A DNA stretch of 64,000 nt from the NCBI GenBank assembly GCA_026709065.1, contig JAPOTS010000040.1, positions 25,942-89,941 of the forward strand, read 5' to 3'. Under the pieces are notes generated by a model, which had not been told where the DNA came from, made no database searches, and saw only the letters and a program-made list of their open reading frames with translations. Each line of letters opens with the position of its first letter. Position 1 is the stretch's first letter. This DNA comes from Bacteroidota bacterium. GTDB lineage: Bacteria > Bacteroidota > Rhodothermia > Rhodothermales > Bin80. A program made the translations under genes and the position numbers. Shown piece after piece: positions 47,855 to 58,221 of the stretch.

Positions 47855-49108
47855 TCAGCCAGTATAAATGATTCGCCAAATTCGCCCGTTTACCGAGTCG
47901 GAAATATAGAGTGAGCCGTCAGGTCCTAAGGCTAAGCCAGTTGGTCGGGCTCGGGCCAGACTGGGAGTTGAAATGGAGTCCGCACCAATAAAGCCCCCTG
48001 CAAACATTTCTGAAGCCCCTGTGACCTCTCCATCTGCCGTGGGGAGAAACGTAACCTGAAAGCCATCTTGAACGGGGGATCGGTTCCAGCTACCGTGAAA
48101 GGCAATGAAGGCCCCACCGTGGAATTTTTCAGGAAACTGAGTGCCGGTATAGAACAGCAAATCGTTGGGTGCCCAGTGGGCTGGGAATCCATAAATAGGC
48201 AAGGATGCTTCGGCGCATCGTCCTTCAATCTCGCCATTTCCACCATATTCAGGGCTAAGTTTTTTTGACCTTTTGGCTGGATCATAATAGCAGTAGGGCC
48301 ATCCATAGTCTGCTCCTTCTTCAACGATCAGAAATTCTTCTGCGGGTAAGTGAGTATTTTGCTCATCAGTAAATAGGTCGGGCCATAACCGGTAGAGATC
48401 ATCTCGTCCATGTTGCACCACATAGAGCTGGCCTTCATGCCAAGCGTTCGCTACTCCATGGCGGATCCCCGTCGCGAAACGTTGCCCGTGTTGGTGGATG
48501 CTTTTTTCTTCTGAACCAACCTCTATTTTCCATACTCCACCAAAATGGGTTAACTGAGGGCATGGGTCAACGCCTGGAGAAGCAGGCGTGCGGCGAGTCT
48601 CTTGACATGCATTAGAAGGCCCACCGATATTTACATAGAGTTGACCGTATTCGTCAAACTCAAAGGGTTTTGCAGCATGACTACTCTGGTCTATAAAGCC
48701 ACTGACGACGACTTGGGCCTCGGAAGTCGGGATCAAGTCTTGATCTTGGAGCGCATAGCGAATGATCTGATCCTCTGCACCAAAATAGAGCCAATCATTA
48801 AGCAAGTGAATTCCAGTTCCCCCAATGTCGCCAAAATATTCAATCAAATCCGCTTTTGCATCCCCATCTAAATCTCGTAGAGCAGCGACAGCACCATTAC
48901 CAATAGGTTCACGGAGAGCAACATAAATGTCGCCATTATCTCTGACGGTTAGATGGCGGCCTCGCCCGAGCGAATCAGCAACTACGATTGCACAAAAGCC
49001 AGATGGCAGAATAAGGCCGTCGTTATTTTCATCGCAAGCCAATTCAGGGGTAGGAGTTCCAGTGCATGAAATTAAAGAGATGAGTAATATAATCAGGGAG
49101 TATTTCAT
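47855..49108 (-). CDS. PQQ-type sugar dehydrogenase lipoprotein
   Basis: 417 residues. The N-terminus [13 protein letters not shown] is a lipoprotein signal with the lipidated Cys in LISC. The body matches the L-sorbosone/glucose dehydrogenase beta-propeller: [91 protein letters not shown] and [21 protein letters not shown]. It probably oxidises an aldose in the periplasm. Its ATG overlaps the stop of ruvB by 4 bases (ATGA), an odd coupling of a repair gene with sugar oxidation. Confidence 0.9.
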   Translation of the reverse strand: MKYSLIILLISLISCTGTPTPELACDENNDGLILPSGFCAIVVADSLGRGRHLTVRDNGDIYVALREPIGNGAVAALRDLDGDAKADLIEYFGDIGGTGIHLLNDWLYFGAEDQIIRYALQDQDLIPTSEAQVVVSGFIDQSSHAAKPFEFDEYGQLYVNIGGPSNACQETRRTPASPGVDPCPQLTHFGGVWKIEVGSEEKSIHQHGQRFATGIRHGVANAWHEGQLYVVQHGRDDLYRLWPDLFTDEQNTHLPAEEFLIVEEGADYGWPYCYYDPAKRSKKLSPEYGGNGEIEGRCAEASLPIYGFPAHWAPNDLLFYTGTQFPEKFHGGAFIAFHGSWNRSPVQDGFQVTFLPTADGEVTGASEMFAGGFIGADSISTPSLARARPTGLALGPDGSLYISDSVNGRIWRIIYTG

Positions 49109-50664
49109 GATGGAGGGTCTTCATTAAATAGTGTAGGAATTTCACCAGAGATGTCTCGGTTGAAATGTTTATAAGCGCGCTTCGTTGCAATTCGCCCTCG
49201 CGCAGTGCGTTGCATGTATCCTTCTTGAATGAGATAAGGTTCGTAGACCTCTTCAATGGTGCCGCCGTCCTCGCCCACAGAGACAGATAATGTGGAAAGC
49301 CCAGCGGGTCCACCATTGAACTTATCAATCAGGCTTAAAAGAATACGAGTATCCATATCGTCTAAACCTTCGGCATCTACATCTAAGGCCGTCAGTGCCC
49401 GATCTGCGGTTTCATGACTGATTGTGCCATCGCCTTCAACTTGGGCAAAATCGCGTGCTCGACGCAGGAGGCGGTTTGCGATGCGGGGGGTTCCCCTACT
49501 ACGTCGGGCGATTTCTAATGCCCCCGCCTCTTCAATGGGTACCTCTAAGATGTCCGCAGAGCGTGTCAGGATGGCTTGGAGCAAGGGTGTACTGTAATAA
49601 TCATAACGAAAATCAATTCCAAACCGGCTACGTAGTGGGGCGGTTAACAAGCCTTTTCGAGTTGTTGCGCCCACCATGGTAAATTTGGGGAGAGGAATTT
49701 TCACACTCCGAGCATTTGGCCCACTATCAATGAGAATATCTATGTAGTAATCTTCCATGGCGGAGTATAAATATTCCTCGACTATGGGGGATAGTCGGTG
49801 CATTTCATCAATGAACAGGACATCTCCTTGTTTTAATTTAGTGAGAATTCCAGCTAGATCAGCGGGTTTATCAAGGACTGGGCCTGAGGAGGTGGTGATT
49901 GTTGCCCCCATTTCCTCAGCGATAATATGTCCTAAGGTCGTATTGTGGTTGTAGAAGCCATTTCCAATAAAGGAATGTGATTCAGGGATCACAAAATCAA
50001 ATGTTTCAGCTCTGGACTGGTCAACATGTGTTACTTTGGTCAACTTAAAATTTTCATCAATCTTGGGTCTAGGGAAAGTGAAATTCTCCAATGTGGCTAT
50101 ATCGTTAGATGTCAGCCCTAAGCCTTTCTGAGATTCCGACAGAGCGTCTGTTGATTGATCTTTGCAGATCAAGATCTGATCCCCTGCTTGAATCAACGTC
50201 AGTGGGCACCAAGAAAGAGTTCCCATGGTTTCTGTGAGGATTCTATGTTGGGGGGTTGCCTCAAGGGAACGCCCACATTGTGTATTGAGTTTGATCGTCT
50301 GTCCGTAGCCACTTGCATAGACATGGGAGGATTCTTCTGCCCCACATGTGCCAATGACTGTGACATTATGTTTTTTGAATTCACCGGCTTGAAGGCCGTC
50401 AGGAATTAGACGAGACATTGGAACAGTGCCTTCTGGCGTTTTGATTAGTGTATCGCCAGTCACACATTTTCCGAGTCCAGGGGGGCCAGACAAAAGGACA
50501 TGATCAAGGGCTTCACCGCGCTCTAGGGCCGCTTGGATGAAGACTTTAAGATTTCGTTTAATTTTATCTTGTCCGATAAAATCGGTTAGTTTTTTTGGAC
50601 GAAGCCGCTTCTCAAAGTCTTTATCCTGCAATTGAGGTGTTACGGTACTTTCACGCTCATTCAT
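49105..50664 (-). CDS. ruvB: Holliday junction helicase RuvB interrupted by an intein
   Basis: 519 residues, against about 340 for normal RuvB. Residues 1-66 are the RuvB N-terminus ([31 protein letters not shown]). Residues 67-241 are an intein. Residues 242-519 resume RuvB exactly at [13 protein letters not shown], with Walker [12 protein letters not shown], sensor region [28 protein letters not shown] winged-helix linker and the C-terminal RTARGRIAT. After splicing the extein would be about 344 residues, the expected size. RuvB is the hexameric motor that drives branch migration with RuvA. The insertion splits the P-loop between Lys and Thr, so no activity is possible until splicing. The downstream lipoprotein gene overlaps by 4 bases. 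Confidence 0.96.
   Translation of the reverse strand: MNERESTVTPQLQDKDFEKRLRPKKLTDFIGQDKIKRNLKVFIQAALERGEALDHVLLSGPPGLGKCVTGDTLIKTPEGTVPMSRLIPDGLQAGEFKKHNVTVIGTCGAEESSHVYASGYGQTIKLNTQCGRSLEATPQHRILTETMGTLSWCPLTLIQAGDQILICKDQSTDALSESQKGLGLTSNDIATLENFTFPRPKIDENFKLTKVTHVDQSRAETFDFVIPESHSFIGNGFYNHNTTLGHIIAEEMGATITTSSGPVLDKPADLAGILTKLKQGDVLFIDEMHRLSPIVEEYLYSAMEDYYIDILIDSGPNARSVKIPLPKFTMVGATTRKGLLTAPLRSRFGIDFRYDYYSTPLLQAILTRSADILEVPIEEAGALEIARRSRGTPRIANRLLRRARDFAQVEGDGTISHETADRALTALDVDAEGLDDMDTRILLSLIDKFNGGPAGLSTLSVSVGEDGGTIEEVYEPYLIQEGYMQRTARGRIATKRAYKHFNRDISGEIPTLFNEDPPS
49942..50466 (-). other. Mini-intein in the RuvB P-loop
   Basis: 175 residues (67-241 of the precursor). Block A starts with the nucleophile Cys67 ([13 protein letters not shown]). 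Block B is [10 protein letters not shown] (T137, H140). Block F is [17 protein letters not shown]. Block G is FYNHN, with the penultimate His240, terminal Asn241 and +1 residue Thr242. At this length, with only about 75 residues between blocks B and F and no LAGLIDADG motif, there is no homing endonuclease. All splicing residues are present, so it should be an active class 1 mini-intein. The P-loop is a common insertion point for inteins in ATPases. Confidence 0.95.
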
Positions 50665-50769
50665 CTTTAATCCAAATAGAATTGTTGAAAACTTCTGACC
50701 TGCAAACCCTAAACCGATTTAGAACGTTTCAATCGTTAGTTCACTAATTATACGGCTAACCATCAAATT

Positions 50770-52206
50770 ATGCTGAATTTGAGTCAAGAACTGAGGTTAC
50801 AGCAAAAACTGTCTCCTCAACAGATCCAATATATTCAATTATTACAGTTACCAACGATTGCTTTGGAGCAACGCATTCAGCAGGAATTGGAAAGGAATCC
50901 GCTACTGGAAGAAGTCGTGGATAATATGGACTCTGATTCTGCGAAAGTTGAACCTGATCTGACGAGTGATGAAGAATTTGATATTGAAGATTTGCTGCCA
51001 GATGTTGACAATATTTATGGATACAAGGCCCAAGTAGATGATAGCCAAGAGGATCGAGAAATCCCTATCACATCTCCTGAATCGATGACGGATTACCTCC
51101 GGGGTCAAAAAGGATTCTTGGATCTAAACAGACGCGACACCTTAATTGCAGAACAGATTATTGGGTCTATTGATGAAGATGGTTATTTGAGAAGAGAAAT
51201 CAGCTCCATTGTAGATGATATATCATTTAATTATCGTGAGGATCTTAATGAGCAAGATGTGATCAATGTTCTTCAGATCATTCAACGACTGGATCCACCA
51301 GGAATTGCTGCTCGGAGTGTTCAAGAGTGTTTGTTGATCCAACTCCACTTAATGGCAGATGATACCCCTGAAATCGCAACTGCTCTTGATGTGATCAGCA
51401 GAGAGTTTGATGCATTTTCAAAGAGACAGTACAGTCGGATCAAGGATCGATTAGGGGTTGATGATGTTGCGTTAAAATCTGCCATTGATTTAATTCAGTC
51501 GTGTAATCCAAAGCCTGGAGAGGGGACAACGACGGTACAGGAAAATTATGTCATTCCCGATTTTTTGATTAAGAAAGTTGATGATTCATTTGTTATTCAA
51601 CTCAATTCTGGTAATTTTCCTACACTTATCGTATCCAAATCTTATCGGGAGATGATTCAGCAGATGTCATCTGAAAAAAAATCAAAATCTCAGTCAGATT
51701 CGGAAACCAAAAAATTTCTTCGAACGAAACTTGAGTCAGCAAAGTGGTTTATTGATGCAGTACAGCAGAGGCGTCAGACCATGCTTTCGGTAATGCATGA
51801 GATTGTTTCATGTCAGAGAGAGTTCTTTACTTATGGCGAGGGTCATTTACGCCCATTAATCCTGAAAGACATTGCCATTAGAATCAATATGGATATTTCT
51901 ACGGTCAGCCGTGTGGTTAGTGGGAAATATGTTCAATGCGACTATGGAGTTTACGAGCTAAAATATTTTTTCTCTGAGGGTGTTGCAACTGAGGAGGGCG
52001 GTACTGTTTCAAACAAAGAAGTCAAATCCATCATTGCAACCATGATTGAAGAGGAGGATAAGACGGATCCGCTGACAGATGATTCAATTACGGCTACTTT
52101 AAAGGAGCATGGATACAAAATTGCTCGGCGTACTGTCTCAAAATATCGGATGCAGTTAGGCTTGCCTGTTGCTCGCCTTCGTCGGGAAATTGTCATAGAA
52201 GGTTAG
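50770..52206 (+). CDS. rpoN: RNA polymerase sigma-54 factor RpoN
   Basis: 478 residues. Region I is glutamine- and leucine-rich (LRLQQKLSPQQIQYIQLLQL, IALEQRIQQELERNPLLEE). The core-binding domain includes IGSIDEDGYLRREI and RLDPPGIAARSVQECLLIQL. The DNA-binding domain has LRPLILKDIAIRINMDISTVSRVVSGKY and the RpoN box ARRTVSKYRMQLGLP. It directs polymerase to -24/-12 promoters that need an AAA activator. No activator gene is in the window. It is transcribed divergently from ruvB, separated by 105 bases. Confidence 0.96.
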   Translation: MLNLSQELRLQQKLSPQQIQYIQLLQLPTIALEQRIQQELERNPLLEEVVDNMDSDSAKVEPDLTSDEEFDIEDLLPDVDNIYGYKAQVDDSQEDREIPITSPESMTDYLRGQKGFLDLNRRDTLIAEQIIGSIDEDGYLRREISSIVDDISFNYREDLNEQDVINVLQIIQRLDPPGIAARSVQECLLIQLHLMADDTPEIATALDVISREFDAFSKRQYSRIKDRLGVDDVALKSAIDLIQSCNPKPGEGTTTVQENYVIPDFLIKKVDDSFVIQLNSGNFPTLIVSKSYREMIQQMSSEKKSKSQSDSETKKFLRTKLESAKWFIDAVQQRRQTMLSVMHEIVSCQREFFTYGEGHLRPLILKDIAIRINMDISTVSRVVSGKYVQCDYGVYELKYFFSEGVATEEGGTVSNKEVKSIIATMIEEEDKTDPLTDDSITATLKEHGYKIARRTVSKYRMQLGLPVARLRREIVIEG

Positions 52207-52787
52207 GCTGAGTGCACATAGAATGATGAAAGGTATTTGATCAAGGTTAACGGAGTTTCTATGTACATGCTCCCTAAGAAAGCCAACTATTCCCGAATAA
52301 CCTAATTTCAGTGACTCATCGTGATTTGGTTTGGCTCAGGTCTCGAAAGTGCTTGTGTAGTCGCTACTGTGCTTTTCATGAAAGTGCAATGACTTGGACT
52401 GTAACGGCCTCTTTCTGTTGTTGGAGCACTCGGCTGCTACGAGGAGGGTATTATATTTCTAAGCAGTCAAAACCAAAGTTTTTCGCATATGGGTATTTCT
52501 GGTCTTGGTGATTCCTACCCGTTTGGGATACGTTGTAGAACTATGTTCTCTGGGAAACTTTGCCCTACATTTAGGCAGATTTCAACTCAATCTAAATAGA
52601 CCTCTAGCAAAGTCCGTGTCAAATATAGGTTGATGTAGTTTTGCATAGGACTGTTGTTGTCTGATTAATGGATCAATGAGAGCTTAGCTATGTCAAGCCT
52701 CCAGGCCTATCCGTCCAATTATAGGGATAGAACATTTTAGCAATATGAGTCTATAACGAAATACAATTAGTCTCATTTTCTGACACA
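52207..52787. other. Intergenic region, no gene recognised
   Basis: 581 bases after rpoN. Short open frames here have unlikely composition (rich in Cys, Trp, Ser) and no motif. It should contain the promoter of the following fibronectin-repeat gene. Confidence 0.45.
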
Positions 52788-55700
52788 ATGTCTATGATAA
52801 GTTTCTTTTTCCTTTTAGCCGTGATTTCTGGAGTAGCAAGTGACTCGCTCCACGATTCTACCCCCCCCCATTTTTTAGATCGTAGGATTTTTGAACTCTC
52901 TCCTGATAGATTTGCCGATTCCGATTCGGTAAATCATGATGAGAGCTCCGTTTCAGTTAGCGGAATCTCTGACGAGGATTTACATCCATCAACTTTAATT
53001 GCCCTTGATACGAGTAAATCGATTGCCTCGCCCACTTTTAAGGAGAATACGTATCAAGCAGTCCCGGGTCCACCAACGAACGCGCGTGTTAATTGGAGTT
53101 TTTCTGGTTTTCTTTATTTGTACATTATATGGGATGTCCCATCCGATGATGGAGGTAGTGATATCACAGATTACAACATTGAGTGGTCAACCGATGGCAC
53201 CAGCTGGGATGATCTGACCGGAACTGCAGGTTACAGTGCTCATACCGTCTACAGTAGCAGGCTCACACCTGGAAAAACCTTTCGTTTTCGGGTCCGCGCT
53301 GTCAATTCGTCTGGGGAGGGTCCCCCCTCCAATGTCGTCATGGCCACTGCATTACCATCCACTGGTATTGGAATTCCCACCAATGTAAGGGCTACACAGA
53401 CATCCCTCAGTGAGATTACCGTTTCCTGGGATGCACCGACGGATCTACCAGAAGGAGAAAATGTGGATGCTTATGGTATATTTCGAACCGACGATAATGG
53501 TGATTTTTGGGACTATATAGGAGCTGTCCGATCAAACGAATTAAGTTTAAGTTATACAGACACCGATGATGCTCTTACCCTCGGTACCACGTATGGCTAT
53601 CTTGTCCATAGTTCTGGTAGAATGGGGTCAAATCCCTTCTCCAGCCCGTCTTTTGTCACCTTTAGTGTACCTCCGGACGCGCCGAGCTCACTGCGAGCAA
53701 CGTCCATTCGCGGCACATCCATCAACCTTTCCTGGCGTGCCCCTCAAAATGAGGGCTCATCCTCCATTATTGGATACAGGATTCAGTCTTCCTCCGATAC
53801 CACGGATACATCCAACTGGTCCAATGTAGTCGCCAATACGGGGAATACGCAAACGTCTTATACGGTTACCGGACTGTCTCCCAACGCTAGACGTTTCTAC
53901 AGGGTCTTTGCGATCAACTCGGGACGTGAAAGTTTTCAGCCCTCCAATGTCATTAGTGCCACGACCCTCCTCATCTCTCTACCAGCTCCACCGCCGGGAT
54001 TGACGGCCCGAGCCTCTGGGACCTCCGTCATCCTGTCCTGGTCCGCCCCCGATGACGGCGGGTCCCCCATTATAGGTTATGGGATTGGTTTCTCGGATCA
54101 AAGTATTTCTGGTGCATGGACGGGTTTAGGTGCTGACCTTGGGCCGACGGCGAGAACTTATACGCATACAAACCTCGAGTTTCAAAAGACCTATTATTAT
54201 TATGTGACCGCAACGAATGAGCTTGGATCAAGTGCGCTCTCTGATATTGTCAGTGCCCGCCCTACGGGAACGGCGGTACGCCCCGATCCTCCCCGCTCGT
54301 TGACAGCAAACCCAGGTGGCAGTAGCATCATCAACCTGTCATGGAATGCGCCTGCGAGCCATGGTGGTGCTGCGATAACAGAATACAGGATCCAGTGGTC
54401 TGCTGATGGCACTGCCGGCAGCTGGACCGATCTGACACCCAACACCAGGCCTCCGGCCACATCACGCCAGCATACTGGCCTTGACGTTGGCACCACGCGC
54501 CATTACCGCGTGTACGCCATCAACTCGGTGGGAGAAAGTACGCAGCCCTCCAATGTGGCCATGGCAACGACGACCACGGGTCCCGCAACCCCACCCGATA
54601 CACCGACATCGGTTCGGGCGACAGCATCGGGGCAAACGACGATCAATCTCTCGTGGACGGCCCCCACCAGTAGCGGCAGCACGCCCCTTTTTGGATATCG
54701 GATTGAAGTGTCTGAAGATGCGGGTACCAACTGGGACGATTTTTCAAGGACGGAAAGTTTTCTTACGACCTCCGATGCCCACAGGGGTTTAAGGGCAGGG
54801 ACGACGCGTCATTACAGGATCTTTTCCATCAACCATCAGGGACTTGAAAGCGAAGCATCCGATGTGGTCAGTGCTACGACAGGTACAACAACGGCAACCG
54901 CACCGAGTGCACCGAGAACACTCCGTGCAACGGCATCGGGGCAAACGACCATTAACCTATCTTGGACTGCTCCATCCAGTACGGGAGGCTCGCCCATCAC
55001 TGGATACCGAATCCAATGGTCTGCGGATGGAAGTAGTCCCTGGACCAACCTGACGAGAACGAACACGACGGCGACTGCCACCACGGATTCTCATACTGGA
55101 CTGACCGCTGGAACTACCCGCCATTACCGGGTCTATGCCATCAACTCGGTCGGAGAAAGTGCTCAACCATCTAATGTAATCAGTGCAACGACAAGCACCA
55201 CAGCTCCAACTGCACCAGATGCACCGACTTCACTCACCGCCACCGCATCGGGGCAAACGACCATTAACCTATCTTGGACTGCTCCATCCAGTACGGGAGG
55301 CTCGCCCATCACTGGATACCGAATCCAATGGTCTGCGGATGGAAGTAGTCCCTGGACCAACCTGACGAGAACGAACACGACGGCGACTGCCACCACGGAT
55401 TCTCATACTGGACTGACCGCTGGAACTACCCGCCATTACCGGGTCTATGCCATCAACTCGGTCGGAGAAAGTGCTCAACCATCTAATGTAATCAGTGCAA
55501 CGACAAGCACCACAGCTCCAACTGCACCAGATGCACCGACTTCACTCACCGCCACCGCATCGGGGCAAACGACCATTAACCTATCTTGGACTGCTCCATC
55601 CAGTACGGGAGGCTCGCCCATCACTGGATACCGAATCCAATGGTCTGCGGATGGAAGTAGTCCCTGGACCAACCTGACGAGAACGAACACGACGGCGACT

Positions 55701-57320
55701 GCCACCACGGAGTCTCATACTGGACTGACCGCTGGAACTACACGCCATTACCGGGTCTATGCCATCAACTCGGTCGGAGAAAGTGCTCAGCCATCTAATG
55801 TAGCTAGTTCAACGACAACAACACCCGCAACGACAGCTGATGTGGTTGTCTCGTTTGATGCGACGGCTTCTCAGGTCAACGAAGATGGTGCAACCGCAAC
55901 CGTGCAGGTGAATGTGAATCCTGCACCTACGAGTTCGCTCACGGTTACGTATGCTCTGGGAGGGACGGCCACCCAAAATTCCGATTATTCCATTCAAGGA
56001 TCAGGCTCTATCACGATCGCCGCCAATGCCACCTCAGCGAATCTCTCCATTGCCATTACCAATGATCAAGTCGACGAATCGAATGAGACAATCATCGTGA
56101 CGCTGACCAGCGGCGCAGGCTATGATTTAGGAAGCCAAAACATTCATACGCTGACCATTGCAGATGATGATGACAGTGATGTGCAACCCTTATCGTTTGC
56201 CACGACGATCCCCAATCAATCCTTTACCGTGGGGGTACCGATTGATGAGGTCGTGCTTCCTGATGCTGTAGGGGGTACACAGCCCTATCGCTATGCTCTC
56301 ACGCCAGATCTGCCTGAAGGACTTGAGTTTGATGCGACCACGCAAACGTTAAGTGGAACCCCCTCTAAAAGTATCTCTGCAACCACCTATACGTATATGG
56401 CCACCGATGACGAAAATGCAACGGCGATCCAAACATTTACGATAGAAGTCATTGCACCGCAAGCTTTGGTCTTTGCGGATTCAATTGAAAATCAGATGTA
56501 TCCAGCCGGGAAAGCGATTGCTGATCTTGTCCTTCCCAGTGCAATGGGAGGGGTGCCACCTTATGACTACACCTTAACCCCAGATCCGCCCAAAGGGCTC
56601 ACCTTTGAAGCCGAAACACGTACCCTCAGCGGAACGCCCCCAGAAGTGATGGACTCTCAGCTCTACACCTATACGGTAGAGGATCGTGCTGGGACTAGTA
56701 CAAAACTGGGTTTTAATATACAAGTGTACACGATCTCCTTTACTGAAACCGTACCAAATCAATCCTATCCACGAGGGCAGGCGATTGATCCACTGACGCT
56801 TCCAGAGGTGACAGGCGGAATTTCTCCCATCCAGTACACCCTTACGCTGTTAGAGCTTCCAATTGGACTTCAATATGATGCTCCATCACGTACGATCAGT
56901 GGAATTCCATCAGAGATCACTCCACAGACATCCTTGACCTACAAAGCTATGGATCCTAACGGGGCACAGGATAGTCTGGTGTTCAGTGTGGAAGTCATTT
57001 CACCAGTCCACACAGATGAAAATCTGGGGATACCCCAAGAATTACGTGGGTATTCCAATTACCCGAATCCTTTCCATCGCTCCACAAATCTGGTCTTTGA
57101 TCTTCCATGGCCTGCACAGGTGCAGGTAGAAGTCATGGATGTCACAGGGAGGCGATTGGTGTCAACCCCATCGGTGTATCTGACCGCAGGATGGGGACAT
57201 GAAATAGAGTTGAGCGATCTGAACTTGCCCTCTGGCCCGTATCTGTATCGGATTCAAGCCATATCTCTGGATGATAAGACATCCTCGGTCTACCTGGGAC
57301 ACTTTATGAGTGTTAAATGA
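52788..57320 (+). CDS. Giant secreted fibronectin type III repeat protein
   Basis: 1510 residues with a signal peptide (ISFFFLLAVISGVASDS). From about residue 90 to 1010 there are nine fibronectin type III domains with the usual INLSWTAP and HYRVYAINSVGES strands. Domains seven to nine are almost identical. A Calx-beta domain follows (about 1015-1128; SQVNEDGATATVQVNV, ITNDQVDESNETIIVTL). Next come three He_PIG-type Ig folds (FTVGVPIDEVVLPDAVGGTQP, YPAGKAIADLVLPSAMGG and YPRGQAIDPLTLPEVTGG). The protein ends with a type IX sorting domain (NYPNPFHRSTNLVFDLPW, LPSGPYLYRIQ). It is probably a long surface adhesin or matrix protein, with Calx-beta suggesting calcium binding. Base composition is richer in G and C than its neighbours, which may reflect recent acquisition or repeat expansion. 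Confidence 0.92.
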   Translation: MSMISFFFLLAVISGVASDSLHDSTPPHFLDRRIFELSPDRFADSDSVNHDESSVSVSGISDEDLHPSTLIALDTSKSIASPTFKENTYQAVPGPPTNARVNWSFSGFLYLYIIWDVPSDDGGSDITDYNIEWSTDGTSWDDLTGTAGYSAHTVYSSRLTPGKTFRFRVRAVNSSGEGPPSNVVMATALPSTGIGIPTNVRATQTSLSEITVSWDAPTDLPEGENVDAYGIFRTDDNGDFWDYIGAVRSNELSLSYTDTDDALTLGTTYGYLVHSSGRMGSNPFSSPSFVTFSVPPDAPSSLRATSIRGTSINLSWRAPQNEGSSSIIGYRIQSSSDTTDTSNWSNVVANTGNTQTSYTVTGLSPNARRFYRVFAINSGRESFQPSNVISATTLLISLPAPPPGLTARASGTSVILSWSAPDDGGSPIIGYGIGFSDQSISGAWTGLGADLGPTARTYTHTNLEFQKTYYYYVTATNELGSSALSDIVSARPTGTAVRPDPPRSLTANPGGSSIINLSWNAPASHGGAAITEYRIQWSADGTAGSWTDLTPNTRPPATSRQHTGLDVGTTRHYRVYAINSVGESTQPSNVAMATTTTGPATPPDTPTSVRATASGQTTINLSWTAPTSSGSTPLFGYRIEVSEDAGTNWDDFSRTESFLTTSDAHRGLRAGTTRHYRIFSINHQGLESEASDVVSATTGTTTATAPSAPRTLRATASGQTTINLSWTAPSSTGGSPITGYRIQWSADGSSPWTNLTRTNTTATATTDSHTGLTAGTTRHYRVYAINSVGESAQPSNVISATTSTTAPTAPDAPTSLTATASGQTTINLSWTAPSSTGGSPITGYRIQWSADGSSPWTNLTRTNTTATATTDSHTGLTAGTTRHYRVYAINSVGESAQPSNVISATTSTTAPTAPDAPTSLTATASGQTTINLSWTAPSSTGGSPITGYRIQWSADGSSPWTNLTRTNTTATATTESHTGLTAGTTRHYRVYAINSVGESAQPSNVASSTTTTPATTADVVVSFDATASQVNEDGATATVQVNVNPAPTSSLTVTYALGGTATQNSDYSIQGSGSITIAANATSANLSIAITNDQVDESNETIIVTLTSGAGYDLGSQNIHTLTIADDDDSDVQPLSFATTIPNQSFTVGVPIDEVVLPDAVGGTQPYRYALTPDLPEGLEFDATTQTLSGTPSKSISATTYTYMATDDENATAIQTFTIEVIAPQALVFADSIENQMYPAGKAIADLVLPSAMGGVPPYDYTLTPDPPKGLTFEAETRTLSGTPPEVMDSQLYTYTVEDRAGTSTKLGFNIQVYTISFTETVPNQSYPRGQAIDPLTLPEVTGGISPIQYTLTLLELPIGLQYDAPSRTISGIPSEITPQTSLTYKAMDPNGAQDSLVFSVEVISPVHTDENLGIPQELRGYSNYPNPFHRSTNLVFDLPWPAQVQVEVMDVTGRRLVSTPSVYLTAGWGHEIELSDLNLPSGPYLYRIQAISLDDKTSSVYLGHFMSVK
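54933..55802 (+). repeat. 312-bp near-identical tandem repeats
   Basis: A 312-bp unit (104 residues, one fibronectin III domain) starts at 54933, 55245 and 55557 and runs about 2.8 copies. Copies differ by only a few bases, for example GATTCT to GAGTCT and CAACC to CAGCC in the third copy. The phase is kept, so copy number can change by recombination without breaking the frame. Assembly from short reads could also collapse or expand it. Confidence 0.93.
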
Positions 57321-57508
57321 CATCGGGATAAATGCTTCAGATAGATATTCATATAGGTAGGTGAAAAAAGAAGACATTCTGTTGCTGAGAGGATCCATTG
57401 ACGCAACCTCAAGGAACTGGTAAAAAGTCTGTTCAATTTTCCTCTGAAGCGTAAACGTTAACGGTACTACTGGAACTCAGAAACCGAATCATTCCATGGT
57501 TTTTCGTT

Positions 57509-57880
57509 TTGGATTCACGCATGCTTACTTGCACTCTCTCGTTAATTGGAACATGCCTTAAACAAGATTTGTTAATTACACCTCATTGGATCTCTTTTCA
57601 TCGTGGAACATACATCAACTCTTTACCAAGTTTGCCAACCCGTGCTTTTGCGTTGTTGCGAAAGTGGATGAAAAACGGATCTCTAAACGAATCAGAAACT
57701 CACGAACTTGTAGAAATTCAAACAGATCTACCAGTTGAAAGTTTTAGATCTGAAATAAAAACACTGAACAGAAAGTTCACTTTCTTGCTTTGGATGGTTG
57801 GGATTTTAGGTACTCTTTTTGGTTCCTCAATCATATCACTTTTGGTTGTCATTTTATCTCATCTACTCAACCAGTCGTAG
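57509..57880 (+). CDS. Small protein with C-terminal membrane helix
   Basis: Up to 123 residues, though the start is uncertain. The C-terminal 60 residues look genuine: an acidic/helical segment (LPVESFRSEIKTLNRKFT) running into one membrane span (FLLWMVGILGTLFGSSIISLLVVIL). This helix-then-anchor layout is common in small membrane-tethered coiled-coil proteins. The N-terminal part (CTLSLIGTCLKQDLL) is less convincing; an internal start at MKNGSLNE is possible. Function unknown. Confidence 0.4.
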   Translation: MDSRMLTCTLSLIGTCLKQDLLITPHWISFHRGTYINSLPSLPTRAFALLRKWMKNGSLNESETHELVEIQTDLPVESFRSEIKTLNRKFTFLLWMVGILGTLFGSSIISLLVVILSHLLNQS

Positions 57881-58221
57881 ATCGCTTTTTGCTTCCCCCT
57901 TATTGAGCGACATGTTGATGTGCCTCCCATGTTAGCTCACCGACAAGGGGATGTTTGGATATTCAATTAATTATCTTGCCTGATAACAATTGCCCCAGCT
58001 CCTCACACATTGAGATGTAGTGTGGATCTGAGATTGATAAAATGATCTATTCCTGATATCTCATAAGGACATGATTCTCGTTGAGATCAACACCATCCAA
58101 ATGAGAAAAGCAAGTAGCAGGGGCTTGACAAAATTTCACAGGAGCACTATAAGTTGTAACTCTATCACCTCAACGTACAAAATACATAGAACCATAATTG
58201 TATGTAATTCCCCAAAAATAG
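57881..58221. other. Intergenic region, no gene recognised
   Basis: 341 bases with no supported gene on either strand; it leads into the phosphoglycerate mutase pseudogene. Confidence 0.4.

Noticed and set aside
52311..52511. 66-codon open frame after rpoN
   Set aside because: Rich in Cys, Trp and Ser, no motif, and no nearby partner; looks like chance.
54933..55802. Possible CRISPR-like or satellite array
   Set aside because: The 312-bp unit is an in-frame fibronectin III domain within one long gene; there are no short repeats with unique spacers.
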